Of a stretch of 64,000 bases of DNA, positions 10,501 through 22,500 are shown one piece after another. A program made the translations under genes and the position numbers. How positions within the stretch are numbered: the first letter of the stretch is position 1; every line of letters begins with the position of its first letter. The stretch covers positions 1,784,001 through 1,848,000 of the forward strand of contig LSRY02000014.1 in NCBI GenBank assembly GCA_001643675.2, in the 5' to 3' direction. The DNA is from Monocercomonoides exilis (taxonomy: Eukaryota; Preaxostyla; Oxymonadida; Polymastigidae). The notes below the pieces were generated by a model. That model did no database searches. It saw nothing but the letters and a program-made list of their open reading frames with translations, and was not told the origin of the DNA.

Positions 10501-13330
10501 TCCCTCTCTCTTTCTGCTCTCCATTTCCTTCTTTTCCCGAAGCTTCTTCCTCTTCTTCATTCTCATCTTCCTCATCCTCTTCTGCTTCCTCTTCTGCTTC
10601 ATCATCAAAAGTCGTTGAGGCAAGCAGAATGAGGTCTGGAAGAGAGTTTATGAGGTCTAATGAATGTGCAAATGGATTGTGCTTCAGAGGAGGTGTGGGG
10701 TGTGTTGGCAGATTGGACAGATCAGAATCGACAAGAGAACCCTTCACAGACAGAGATAGAAGATCAGAGAGAGAATAAGAAAAGGAGGAGGAGAAAGAAG
10801 AAGGAGAAGAAGAAGAAGATGGTGATGAAGACGGAATAGATTGCTGTTGAGAAGCGAGAAACGATGAAGAAAACGAAGATTGAGTGGAATATTGCCTGAA
10901 CACTGCCTCGTCTGATGGGAAAAGCTGCGAAAGATCCGAGATAAGTGAGCTGAAGGCGCCGCGAAACAGAAGACGTGAAAGAATCCGCAAACACAAACAC
11001 GAAAACGAATGAGAAGTCAGTTTTTTGGGAGAGAAGGAGAAAAATGAGGAAGAAGAAGAAGAAGAAGAGAATGAGGAAGAGGATGAGGATGAGGATGAGG
11101 AAGAGGATGAGGAAGAGGAAGGGGATGAGGAACAATTTGTATTAATTTTGTTGATAGAAGAAGAAGAAGGGGTCTTTGATGAAAGAGTTCCCATCATTGA
11201 CAAAAAAGACGCTGGAGGAGGAGAAGAGGAGGAGGAAGATGATGATGATGATGATGATGATGAATTTTTCGTTTTCTCTTTGTTTTCTCCTTCTTTCAGT
11301 CCCAATCTCTTTCTTTTCTCCTGTTTCGCTCTTTCGCTTTCTCTCACTCTTGTTCTCTTTGCTGCCTGCTGGACAAGTGGCTTGATCGGAATGAGAAGCG
11401 ATTTGACGAGCAAAGCATGATTGGAGGAAGATAGAACAGAAATTGGAGATAGAGTGATGATCATATGGAGCAAGTGAACGAACGAAATGAGGAGCTCTTG
11501 CTGAGTGGAGGAATAAGAAGAGAGAAAAGAAGAGGAAGAGGAAGAGGAAGATGAAGAAAGAGGAGGGCTTTGAGGCGAATCACTTGGATATGATGGAGGA
11601 GTTAAGGGAGATGAAGAAGAGGAAGAAGACGAAAATAGCTGAAGAGGCATTGAAGGAGAAGGCGGGGGAGAAGAAGACGATGGCGAGAAAGGGGGAGGAG
11701 ATTTGCCTCTTTTCTTTGATTTGGTTGTGCTTGGAGGAATCTGTTGGTTTGATTGCTGAGAAGATGAAGAAGAGGAAGAAGAAATGAGAGGAGAAGGCGG
11801 AGGAGATTTTGAATGAGCGGCAGGTGAGCGAGACTTTGGCCGATTAGCCAAATAAGCGCTGAGAGAAGGAAATGAACTTTGAGGAGATGATTTGGAAGAG
11901 GAAGAAGGAGGAGATGGAGGAGGTGAAAGTGAACGACGAATGGAAGAAGAAGAAAGAGAAATAGTTTTTGGCTTTTCAGGAGTAGAAATTGAAGAAATGG
12001 CAGAGCAGAGCTCAGAAATCAGGATGTTTGGAATGTTTGAAGCAGAAAGCTGTTCAAAAAAGATTTCTGATTCCTTTTTGGAAGAGAAAGAAGAAGTTGA
12101 AAAGAAGAGAATGAGGAAATAAAGAATGTCGATTGAACGTTTAGACAACTCGAGAAGAGAAGAATCTGATGAACGAAGAACGGAACTTTGTTCTGCAGAA
12201 AGAGGATTAAAACGGAGTGCAATAGAAGAAGATGATGAAGATGAAGATGATTGAGAGGAAGGAACAAAGAAAAAGGAAGCTAGAAATGGCATGATTCCAG
12301 ACTGAATAAGTTGAAATGGATGGATTGTGAGTGTAATTATTGAGTCATAAATGTTCTCGAGAAGAGCTGTAATATTTGTTGATTTTCTATAATAGTTTAT
12401 GTACAAAATGGAAATGAAATAAATAAATCAAAAGAGAAATATTTTAATAATCTTTAATGAATCATGCAATTAGCCGTTTATCTTTCAAACCTGCATATAT
12501 CCACAAATATCTTTTTCCAACTTGTTTCATTTGTATGGCGTGATAATAACAGAGACACGGCTTTTGCTCGTATTTGCCCATTTGCATCAAAAACGCAATT
12601 CTTTAAAAACTGGATAAATGGAAGTAAAGAATAATCCTCTTTAAATTCTTTTGAATGGTTCCCAAATTTATGAATACTTTCTTCGTTTTTTAACGAATCA
12701 TTAATACCACAAGGAAAAATGTAATATATCACATCCAAAAATGATTCGATTAATCTGATATTTGATATGTTTTTATTTTTCTTCTGCCAGCAAGAAACAA
12801 ATAATTCTGTTTCTTGAAGAGCTTCAAGAATATCAAGAATTCCGCATTCTAAAGCTTCGGTCCTGTTGTATTCTGAAATTTTAATCAAATCTCTAAATTT
12901 CCGACATTAGAAAAAATAAAAAAACAACATTAAAGATATTACACAGAAATTTTGAAAAAAAAAATACCGAATTCCATCTAATGCAAAAACTGTATCATTC
13001 AACTCTCCAGTCTAAAGAAGATTGTTAATAAATGATAAATAAATCAAAATTCTTGAACATGAAAAATAGAAATTATTCAAACATTCAACACTTCGACAAG
13101 AAGCTCTAAAATTTTTTCAACAGATAATTCTTCAATTCCTTCATCAAAATCTTGTTTGAGATATCCTATTTTGATTTCATTATAGAATCGTATCTATAGA
13201 GAGATATTTGTAAAAGATAACTAATTGAATATCTGTGGAAAAACCTTCGTTTCTTGTGGGTAATCGCCAACAAGCACAGAAATAAAAGCTTTTAGATCTA
13301 CTGATGTTTCGCCTTCCGTTTTGCCTCGGT
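7512..13330 (-). CDS. Seven-exon ARM/HEAT-like helical-repeat protein with large Ser/Lys/Glu-rich insertions (5' end unresolved)
   Basis: I joined exons by phase and GT..AG sites: about 13330-13245, 13193-13083, 13011-12968, 12892-12491, 12386-9694, 9542-9485 and 9324-7512. The joined product is roughly 1,700 residues ending in TGA. Helical-repeat phrases occur on both sides of the junctions, such as LIQSGIMPFL before the low-complexity part, and NHQIIAQSGIIFYFPELLR in the 58-nt exon followed by HKLLSVRLITLLTIF. This is typical of armadillo/HEAT folds. The 2.7-kb exon is mostly poly-Ser (10,770-12,280) and Lys/Glu-rich runs (9,850-10,600). The last exon continues with leucine-rich helices. 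The true start was not found, since a TGA at 13334-13332 closes the frame and an upstream exon must exist. Function is not recognised; a scaffold role is plausible for the fold, but that is inference. The inner breakpoint of the inverted duplication lies in the intron between 9694 and 9542. Confidence 0.7.
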
Positions 13331-14334
13331 CTCACCTTCAAAAACAAAAAATGAAATAAAAAAATAAATAACAATGTAATGGGTACTTTTTTTATTAATA
13401 TGGTCCAACAAATGTTTCATAATGATTATGCAAATAAAATAATTGCACTGATGTCATTAGCAACGAAATTGCAAATACGTCTTTTAAATTACATAAAAAT
13501 TTGTGTTTATCCGCTGTGATGAAAACTTATTTATAACAAATAACTCCATCATCCATTAAAAAATTTTCAAAAGTTTTTTCCATCCAATTGGATGATATTT
13601 TTTGAAGAAACAAGTTTCTGAAATTTTAAATTTTAAAAAATTCCACTTTTAATTTATAATTTTTATTTTTTTTTCCGCAAAAAAAAAAGGACTATTTAAA
13701 TTAGCCTTTTTGTTTGATAGAATATTTTACTCTTTGAGCAGTATTTTTCAAATAAAAATTTTGAAATTATCAATTTGGAACTATTTTCGGTTTGAAATTC
13801 ACATATTAATTCGTTTTTGAAGACAGGATGGATCAGTATTTTTGTTTTTTTTTTTTTTTTTTTTTTGAAATGCATGTATTGTTTTATTTTCATTTTCACC
13901 TGAAAATTGAGCAAAAGTGATTATTCAAAAGAAACATGCCAAATATTACAACTTTTGAAAAAGTCTAATTTGAATGATTTTCAGTCCAAATCCATATTGG
14001 TGTCAAGAAATAAAATTTTGATATCAATCACTCGAAATTTTCTTCGAAGCTCAGCAATAGTAACTTATCTTTCCATTATGAAACAGCTTGAATTGCTGAA
14101 AAATATAATGATTCAAAAGCTAAAATTGAAAAAAAAATTGTCAAAATTTGTAAAACATCAGAATGATGGTTTTCATTTTTCTAAAAAGTACAAAGCAATT
14201 TAAAACAAAAAACAACATACATTCATTAAAGAAATGTTCACTACAAATAATTATTATTTTTTTCACAAAGAAATAAACATGGTGCATAATTCTAACTTTT
14301 CGAATAAAATCACATTTTAATCTAATTGGCAAAT
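13331..14334. other. AT-rich gene-free DNA
   Basis: This stretch holds only short AT-rich open frames and a T run at about 13,842-13,866. The first exon of the ARM-like gene may lie in its left end, but I could not place it. Confidence 0.5.
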
Positions 14335-14351
14335 TCGCGTTATATCGGACA
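14335..14351 (+). repeat. Left terminal inverted repeat of the Merlin-like element
   Basis: This 17-bp sequence is the exact reverse complement of 16026-16042, with looser matching a few bases further out. Confidence 0.65.
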
Positions 14352-14577
14352 TTGAGAAATTGATTTTTATGTGTATAGAAATGTTTATTAACTATATATA
14401 TCAATGTTTTGGATATTAAAAAAGCGTGGAAGTTTGTCAAAATCGAGTTTTTAATTTTTCTTATTTTAAAAAAAAAATGATAGTGGTACAATGATAAAAA
14501 ATTGAAAAATTGAAAAATTATAAATTGTAATTATTTATCCACCCATTTCGATGCATCAGCACCATCAGATAATCCCA

Positions 14578-14825
14578 AGCTGTCTAAATTTTTTTGAAAA
14601 GTTCCTTTTGTTAGATTTTCAAATAATATAATAATTTCATGTTTCGATCAAATTTCTGTTCCCACTCACTAAATTTCTCTGTCATGAAAGTTAAATCTTG
14701 ATATTGATTTTATATTCATTCTCATGAAATCTGGTGACTGAAAACAAAAATTTGATCGAAATATGAAATTTTTATTCAATTTTTAAATTAAACGAAAGGA
14801 ACTTTACAAAAAAATTTAAACAGCT
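14578..14825. mobile_element. Palindromic MITE, copy A
   Basis: The two halves are near-perfect inverted copies. The left begins AGCTGTCTAAATTTTTTTG and the right ends CAAAAAAATTTAAACAGCT. The core contains AAATTTCTGTTCCCACTCAC and its inverse. It has no coding capacity. It shares the core with copies at 16,412 and 48,934 and is nested in the Merlin-like element. Confidence 0.75.
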
Positions 14826-15850
14826 GTCTGTTGATTCATCTTTTTTCTCATTGGAAGATTCTGAAAAATCAAAATCATCAATATCTGGAATATTTTCATA
14901 TGTTAATTCGTCGTCTGCTTCTTCATACTGTTCTTCCAGAATTTGTTCTTCGATTTCCTCTTCCTTTCTGTAAACGATCATGTGTACAAAATCTTGAAAA
15001 GAGAGTTGTTTTGTATTTTTCACCATCCAAAATGCTAGATAATCTTCCAAAAACCGTTCTCTGACACCATGTTTTGGGAAAAACCCCGCAAATGCGACCA
15101 CATACCCTCTATCGTGTTTGTACAAGCTCCGCTCAGAGGATTTTCAAAATTTCTCTTATGACAGACTGTTTTATGAATGTATCCGAATGCTTCCAGTGAT
15201 GAATAGGCTTTCCATTCATCACTCATGATAGTTGTGCCTGGCAAAATGTGCTGTCTGATTATCGGAAGAAGAGTTTTTGCAGATCTGTCAGAAACAATAT
15301 TGATGAATTTCTTCTTAATTTCTTTTTTATTTTCTGTCCTTTCTATCCCACCGAAAATCCAAATTTGCTTTTTCTTTCTCCCCCTTTTATATTTTCTTCG
15401 TCTCCATTCGCACTCATCAATCTCTACAATAACCCCATCACCTCACAGTTTGATTGGATTGTTGTTGATAAAATCCATGCTAGCACTTATTAACACACAG
15501 CTCCAGTAGCCAACAACTGAATCATGCAAATCAAGCATTTTTTGGATGTTTGATTGCGAAATCCCAAGCCAAAGAAACAAGATGATGAGTTAAAACTTAT
15601 TTATTCCACACTTTGAATTCTCCAAATTAGTTCCTTTGTACACTGATTTTTTTGTTGCACATTTTCTACATGTCCAATACCTATAATTTGCTCCTTCTTT
15701 CACCAAAACCTTCTTTTTCTTATGAATTCTGCAATCTGGACTTTTGTCTTCCAGAATGTGATGAAAAAACAAATCCCATGCTGTTTCTTCTTTTATAAAT
15801 GTACAAATTTTACTGAATACAGAATATTTCTTTTCCCTTGGGTATGCCAT
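14772..15850 (-). pseudogene. Broken ISXO2-like DDE transposase
   Basis: The reading starts at 15850 with an N-terminal region bearing a CRKC zinc-ribbon-like motif (about 15,650-15,680). The catalytic part follows. The first acidic residue is in VEIDECEW, the second in MSDEWKAYSS (about 15,235-15,210), and the third in TNTIEGMWSHL (about 15,120). This matches the ISXO2/Merlin DDE pattern. The reading is interrupted by stop codons between 15,590 and 15,440 (one just before the first Asp motif) and by a frame change near 15,105-15,125. The tail runs into the MITE at 14,578-14,825. All three catalytic acids remain, but no intact protein can be read, so it is a relic. Confidence 0.75.
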
Positions 15851-16025
15851 TTTTGATCATTGTTTGTTTTTCAATAACCCTAAATAGGAACATACCCATA
15901 AATTGTAATATTTTCGAAACATTTTTTAATTTTTAACAAAACGTTTTCCGCGCCTTAAAACTATTTTTAAAATGAATTAGATACACATTTAAGTATATCA
16001 GACGCGAAAAAACTGAAATTTTCGT

Positions 16026-16042
16026 TGTCCGATATAACGCGA
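16026..16042 (-). repeat. Right terminal inverted repeat of the Merlin-like element
   Basis: This is the exact inverse of 14335-14351. No clear target-site duplication was identified. Confidence 0.65.
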
Positions 16043-16411
16043 TCATGCCATCTAATTTTTTCCTGTGTTCTAATGGAAACAAATTTTTCAAAATAATTCA
16101 AAAAACAGACAAACAGACAAACAAACAAACAAAAAAAAAAGCTCTGGTTTTTTTTTAGATTTATCAGAAAAAGAATTGATATTAAATCTATTATTATCTT
16201 CATTATTTCATTATTCGATTTGGATACAATGTTTTCAACAACGAATATGACTATCTTGATAACGTATATTGTTTGTCATATGTTTTTCGTATTGATAGTT
16301 CATTAAAAAAAAAGAAACATAAAAAAAAAAGTATATTGCTTCAATTCATTTTTTTGCACAACGAAAAATCTTTTATCAGAAACATCAAAAATAAAAAAAA
16401 ATTTTGTTATT

Positions 16412-16652
16412 TGGGTGATTCTTTTTGAAACGTCACAAATGCTTAATTTTCAAATACTTCAAAAATTTCATATTTTGCTAAAATTTCTGTTTCAACTCAC
16501 GAATTTTCTTATGAATGTTTGAAATAGCATTATCAAGTAACAGATTCCATTTAAGTAAAGTTTGATATTTGTTTACAAAATATTTGGCAAAATATTAAAT
16601 TTTAGATCCGTTTGAAAATTAAACATTTGTGACTTTTCAAAAAGAATCACCC
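16412..16652. mobile_element. Palindromic MITE, copy B
   Basis: Inverted termini of about 33 bp begin TGGGTGATTCTTTTTGAAA and differ by a few bases between the two ends. The core carries AAATTTCTGTTTCAACTCAC, related to copies A and C. The termini differ from A and C, so this may be a different subfamily. Confidence 0.7.
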
Positions 16653-17057
16653 ATTTTCACATTATTATTGCTTTCATGAATAATAAAATAATTTTTTCTT
16701 AACTTTTTCTCCATCGTATCATTTATAATCCAACATTCCCTCTCATATAAATACAGAATATTTGCAATTTGTGTGAAATGAAAGAAATAATTTCGTGATA
16801 TTAAATTCAAAAAGAAAAAAAATATCCTCGCATTCTTAGAAGATTAAGATGATGAAAATTGTTTCTGGAAAATTTATCTGAAAGCAAAATTTACAATTGT
16901 CAATAATAATTGGTTTCATTAGAAAACATTATGTTGTGTATTATTCTCGCAATATCTCTCATGATAATTAATCAACTTTTTTTGATAATGATCATAATCC
17001 CAGATTTATATTTTCTTATTACAGCAACTCATTCCTGAGGTCGTTGTTTTGAAGTAA
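16653..17057. other. Spacer upstream of the Moco-sulfurase-like gene
   Basis: AT-rich DNA with no ORF of note. The promoter of the downstream gene should lie here, but no motif was recognised. Confidence 0.5.
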
Positions 17058-19299
17058 ATGGAAAGAGAAAGACGTACGCCTCAACAAAGAGCACCAAAAA
17101 CCCCAGTTCAACAACCACAACAACATCCTCCCCCCAAGAAGCAAACATCATCTTGGAGAACAATCATACTCATTTCAGCTTTGTGCTTTTTTGTGGGATT
17201 TATCGGATATCTATCTTATTCCTTAATTCATCTTAACAAATCCTCTTGCCCACCTCCTAGTTCTGTTAGTGCTGGACCTGCTTCATGCTCACCAGACTTC
17301 ACAAAGCGGAAGCAATCTTTCATGAACAAGTACGGAGATATTTATGGTTATGGAGGATTAATAGATGAAATTAGAAAAACGCAGATGCCACATCTTAAAG
17401 GTATCATAGAAATACTAATCGTTATATATTTTTTTTATAATACAAAATAAATTTTTAATTTAGGGCAAACTTACGTGGATTACACCGGATCTGGAGTTTA
17501 TCAACTTGGGCAATTGGAAGCAGTAATGAAAGATTTGAAAAATCATCTTTATGGAAATCCTCATAGCATTAATCCATCATCACTAGCATCTGAAAAAGTT
17601 GTTAAAGATGCCAGGTTGGAAGTTCTTCGCTATTTCGAAGCAGATCCAAATGAATATACCGTCATATTCACTTCTGGTACGACTGCATCGCTGAAAATGA
17701 TTGGTGAGACATTTCCATGGACTTCTAACTCGACATTTTTGTACACTCGATCAAATCATAACTCTGTTCTTGGTATTCGTGAGTACGCACTGGACAAAGG
17801 AGCGACATTTGACTGCATCGACGTGTCTACGCTTATGTCTGAGTATGCTGCGCGGACGCAGTCTGAACTGGCGAAAACGGGCGGGACCGACGACACGATG
17901 CATCTCTTTGCATACCCTGCAGAGTGCAACTATTCCGGCGAGAAATTCAACCTGGATCTGATTGAGATGTTCCACAACGGCTCGCTGGGAATGAAAAAAG
18001 GGAAGTATTTTGTGCTTCTCGACGCAGCGGCGTTTGTGCCGACGTCCCGCCTGAATCTGACGAGGTACCATCCAGATTTCGTGGGCATATCGTTTTACAA
18101 GATGTTTGGCTACCCTTCTGGATTGGGAGCATTGATCATAAGAAATGGTGTGTTTGAGGAAAGATTTGGTTTTTTTTTCGTTTACGAAAGAAAAATAAAA
18201 AATAAAATTATGTTTTTCTTTCTAACATTTGAAGATATTTATATATTTTTTTTATCAAAATTACTAATTGATTATTATCAACTCATTTTTCTATCTTTTC
18301 ATGCATCCATATTCCAACTTCCCTTCCTTTCTCTTTCTCTCTCTCATTCATTCATTCTCTTCTCAAACCAACATATTTTTTCATTCCCTTCCCATTTTCT
18401 CCCTCCCTCCTCTCCCACCTCCTTTTCAGAAGCCGCACAATATCTCCGAAAGACCTTTTTCTCCGGCGGAACCGTCTCTCTCTCTGTGGCTGATGACACC
18501 TTCTATCAATGGATGCCTGAGTTATGCCAGCGCTTCGAAGACGGAACGCTTCCTTTCCTGTCCATTGCTGCTCTGCGACACGGCTTCAATGCACTGAACA
18601 GCGTTGGGGGAATTGACGAGATCACAAAACATTGCTTTTCATTGAGTGATTATTTGTACAATGAAATGAGGAATATGAAACATGACTCCGGGAAGCCGTT
18701 GTTTGAGATATATGGCAATCACTCAGCAAGAGATATGCACAGACAGGTTTGGAAATGAATGAACTTTTGTTTATTTAGCTTTTTTGAGGGGAAAGAATAT
18801 TTCTTGTCTTAATTGAAAATGTAATTTTCTTATTGCACCAATTTATTTTTGTTTTTGATTTCAACACATTATATTTCCTTCATAATTAAAATATTCTTCA
18901 TATTTTATTTTTAATATTTTATTATTTTTTAAGGGACCCATTCTCAATTTCAACCTTCGTGATGCTGATGGAGAATACTTCGGCTTCTTCGATATTTCCG
19001 TTCTTGCCGCCGAAAAGGGCATCCATCTCCGCACTGGATGCTCCTGCAACCCAGGCGCTTGTTATGACTTTCTGCATGTTCCAAAGTCCTTAATTAAGAA
19101 CACTGTTGCGCATATCGCCCATAATTCGTGCGGTGAGAGATTGGATATCGTATCTGGCCATCCCATTGGATCTATCCGTGTGTCATTGGGTTATTTGACT
19201 ACTTTTGAGGATGTTGAAAACGTGCTCGCTTTCTTTAAACCATTTCTCAATAAAACTAATCAGCAATTTTTGGATGAAGTTGCTCTCTTACACAATTAA
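17058..19299 (+). CDS. Molybdenum cofactor sulfurase-like, PLP-dependent class V aminotransferase fold, membrane-anchored, four exons
   Basis: Exons 17058-17400, 17464-18147, 18430-18746 and 18934-19299 join in phase to 569 residues, with an in-frame TAA directly before the ATG. The family (MOCOS/ABA3 N-terminal domain, NifS-like) takes sulfur from cysteine and passes it to the molybdenum cofactor of xanthine dehydrogenase-type enzymes. Seen: YVDYTGSGVY, GNPHS, the phosphate-binding FTSGTTASLK, the active-site Asp in LLDAAAF (about residue 301), the PLP lysine in SFYKMFGYPSG (residue 327), and LRTGCSCNPGAC (Cys 484, 486, 491). The C-terminal MOSC half of animal and plant enzymes is absent. 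Residues 34-57 form a hydrophobic span after a basic, Pro/Gln-rich N-terminus, so a type II membrane anchor is likely. A general cysteine desulfurase-like role remains possible. Confidence 0.88.
17401..17463 (+). other. Intron 1 of the Moco-sulfurase-like gene
   Basis: GTATCA...ATTTAG. Removing it restores the HLKGQTYVDY reading that matches the family. The other introns are 18148-18429 (282 bp, pyrimidine-rich) and 18747-18933. Confidence 0.85.
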
Positions 19300-19523
19300 C
19301 CATCTCAATTATTCTTGTTTATTCTGAACTTTTTCTTTTTTCCATTTAGCGACTTTAATATTTTTTTTTTCACAGTTTCTTGACAATCGCGTAAAATAAT
19401 AAGTATATCATTTATATCATTTTAGTGATTTATTATTTAAAATATGAACAATTTCTAACTTCAAATTGATCAATGAATACCATTATTTTGCATGATTTTT
19501 TAGAAATAGTACTTTTAAAGACT

Positions 19524-22500
19524 ATGCATCAACTACAAAATAAGCTCTGGACGCTGAAAGTTCGTGTTTTATTTTGTATAGATTCATCTCTTATCACTGG
19601 TAAATATCGGCCACTTCCACTTCCAGTTTGATGATCTTAAAAATTTTTGATAATATTGAACTATTGAAAATTTGTACATAAACTTTACAAAACTGTCCTT
19701 TTCCGCTAGATGAAACTTTCATTTTCTTCATATTTTCCATTGGTTATGCCAACCGTTCATAAATATTTACAACAATTTGTTCCTGATGCCGATATAAAAT
19801 CTGTGTGGCTTTCGTACAATGGAAAACCTTTGGAATGGTGTGTGAATTTATAAATTTCTGTTATTGGAAAAGTTAAATTTTTGTAGGCGCCATCCTATTG
19901 GAGTTCTTTACGATGTTCACGTTTCAAGTTCTCAAAACAAAAAGGATTTCAAGGAAGGATCTCCACCATTGTGGCATGTCACTGTTCACTGTGGATCATT
20001 TCCTCATGATGATGTTATGAGTTTGTTTGATAAGCAAACGATGATGTTTTGGTATCGTTCATCATGCAAGGAAGCACTTCATTTACGCTATCGTGTAACG
20101 GATGATGTGAACATGGCAAAAGATTCTGACCTAAATGAGATGTTTGAAGCTGCTACAAGTGGTTTGCCCATATGCTTGTAAAATATTTTCATTCCCCCAA
20201 TATTATTGAAATAAAAAATAATAATTATTTTGTTCCAAATCCATTTCAATTGATTAGCTTCTTTAACAAATTTTAGAAGATATTTCAGCAAGTCATTTTT
20301 GAGCCGAGCATCAAAAATATCACCCGCTTTTCTGCACAAAAAGGCGTCTCCAGCCATCCGCATTTTTGTGATGACGAATTCATCTTCTCATTCGAATGAA
20401 GCGAATTTGAGTGAAAATGCTTCAGAAAAGGCAGACGAAACAAGCAACGAGAGGAAAATGGATGGGAAATACTATCAGTTTGCGATAGACAGAGAGAAGT
20501 TTGACTGGATGGGGGCAAAAGAAGAGGAGAAAGAGGAAGAGAAAACTGAAAGTTCTGAAGAAGAAGAAGAGGGGGAAGAGGAAGATGAAGAAGAAGAAGA
20601 GAGAGAAGGAAATATTGTTGGAAAGAAAGCGAATTATGAAGTTATTTATGATGGAGGAATAAACAGCATAAGGGATGATAAATATGAAGGAAGGGAGAAT
20701 ACAAAAGGAAGAGAAAGAGAAAGAGAAAGAGGGAGAGAAAGAGGGAGAGAAAGAGGGAGAGAAAGGGGGAGAGGGAGAGAAAGAGGAAGAAGAGGAAGAG
20801 GAAGGAGAAGAGAAGGAGAAGGAGAAGGAGAAGAAAGAAAAGAAAAAGAAGAAGAAGAAGATTATAACGAACATGTGATGGTTGATGAGGAATTCAATGA
20901 AGATAGTTTAGAAGGTGTATATGTTGACAATGAAGAAGGGGAAGGAGAAGGAAGAGAAGGAGAAGGAAAAGCGAAAAAAAGCAAAGAAACGAAAGAAACG
21001 AAAGAAACGAAAGAAACGAAAGAAGAATATGAAGATTTTTCTTCTTTTTCTTCATTTTCTTCTCGTGTTACTCTTCTTGATTATCTTCATTTTTGCCTCC
21101 CAGAATTATTTCCGATAAACACCAAACAATATTTTAATATGAAACAGCTTTGCCGGCAGAATAAAACAGGCGGAAAAGGGAAAAAACACAAAAAAAGCAG
21201 AAAACTTTCTTCTTCTCTTAATTCTTCATTGAATTCTTCTTCTTCCACTTCCTCTTTAAATTCTTCTTCTTCCTCTTCTTCTTCTTCTTCCAAAAGAAAG
21301 AGGAAAAAACGCCATCTTTCTCAGTCTTCCTCTTCTCCCACAGTTCATTCCCATTCTTCTTCTCATTCACATCATTCTTCTTCCTCTTCTGCTGTTCGTA
21401 TTCGCCCTACCCCTCCTCCTTCCACTCCTCTCCCCACAAATCTCTCTTCTCTCTCTTCTTCTCCTTCTTCTCCGTCTTTCCCTTCTTCTCCTTCTTTCCC
21501 TTCCTCTTCCTCTTCCTCCTCTTTCTCTTCTTCTTCTTCTTCTTCTTCTTCTTCCTCCTCTTCTTCTTCTTCCTCCTCTTCTTCTCCTTCCACCAACCTC
21601 TATTTCTCCGCTTCTCTGCAATCTAATTCTCCGATTTCTCCGAATTCTCCGAATTCTCCACAGTCTTTCTCTTCTTCTCTCTCTCATTCTCTCTCTCATT
21701 CGCATTCGCCTTCTTCCTTCTCCAATTCCCGCACAAACACTTTGTCTTCCCACAGCTCATACAAAACCCCTCCTCCTTCTCCTCCTCCTTCGTACGCCCC
21801 AAATATCACTTCTCTTGTTTTCTCTCCTTCTTCTTCTTCCTCTTCTTCTATTTCTTCTTCTGTTATTTCTTCTTCCTCTTCTTCTTCTTCTCCCCCTTCC
21901 TCTTTCTCCTCTCCTCTTTCTTCTCCTTCTCAATCTCCTTGTTCTTCTCTTTCTTCTTCTTCTTGTTTTCTCTCTTCTTCTCTCTCTTCTTCTACTTCTT
22001 TCCAATCAAACCTCACTTCTTCTTTTTCTTCTCCTTCTTCTGCTGTTTTCCCTCAAAAAGACACAAAACAAACAGAAAATGAAAATTCTTCTTCTTCTTC
22101 TTCTCTTCCTTTCTCACTCACTTCTTCTTCCTCCTCCTCCTCTTCTTCTCATTCTCATTCTTCTTCTCTTTCCTCTTCCTCTTCTTCTTCTTCTCCTCCT
22201 CCTCCTCCCTCTGCTCCTCTGAACAGACTTTCTACTTCTTTCTCTTCTTCTCTTCGTCCTCATCTTCCTCGCTTGTCTCAACAATCTCCTCAATTCATCG
22301 TCTCTTTCACTCCTTTTTCTCGCTCGAATAATCCAAATAATTCTAATTCTAATTCTTCTTCTTCTGATTTTCTTCAGTTTATTTCTCCTTCTCCTTCTCC
22401 TTCTCCTTCTCCTTCTCCTTCTCCTTCTCCTTCTCCTTCTCCTTCTCCTTCTTCCTCCTCCTCCTCCTCTTCTTCCTCATCAAATTCTTCTTCTTCTTCT

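Larger units (their letters stand above)
14335..16042 (-). mobile_element. Decayed ISXO2/Merlin-type DNA transposon with inverted termini
   Basis: A perfect 17-bp inverted repeat, TCGCGTTATATCGGACA at 14335-14351 and its complement at 16026-16042, brackets a 1.7-kb unit. Weaker similarity continues outward (TGCCA and AATT-rich text), so the true ends may lie a little outside. Inside is a broken transposase on the minus strand. A palindromic MITE sits between the transposase and the left terminus, so the element served as target for a later insertion. The superfamily call rests on the transposase motifs. Confidence 0.7.

Noticed and set aside
13907-14203. 98-codon plus-strand ORF
   Set aside because: It is AT-driven Lys/Ile/Leu text with no motif and no homologous piece elsewhere in the window.
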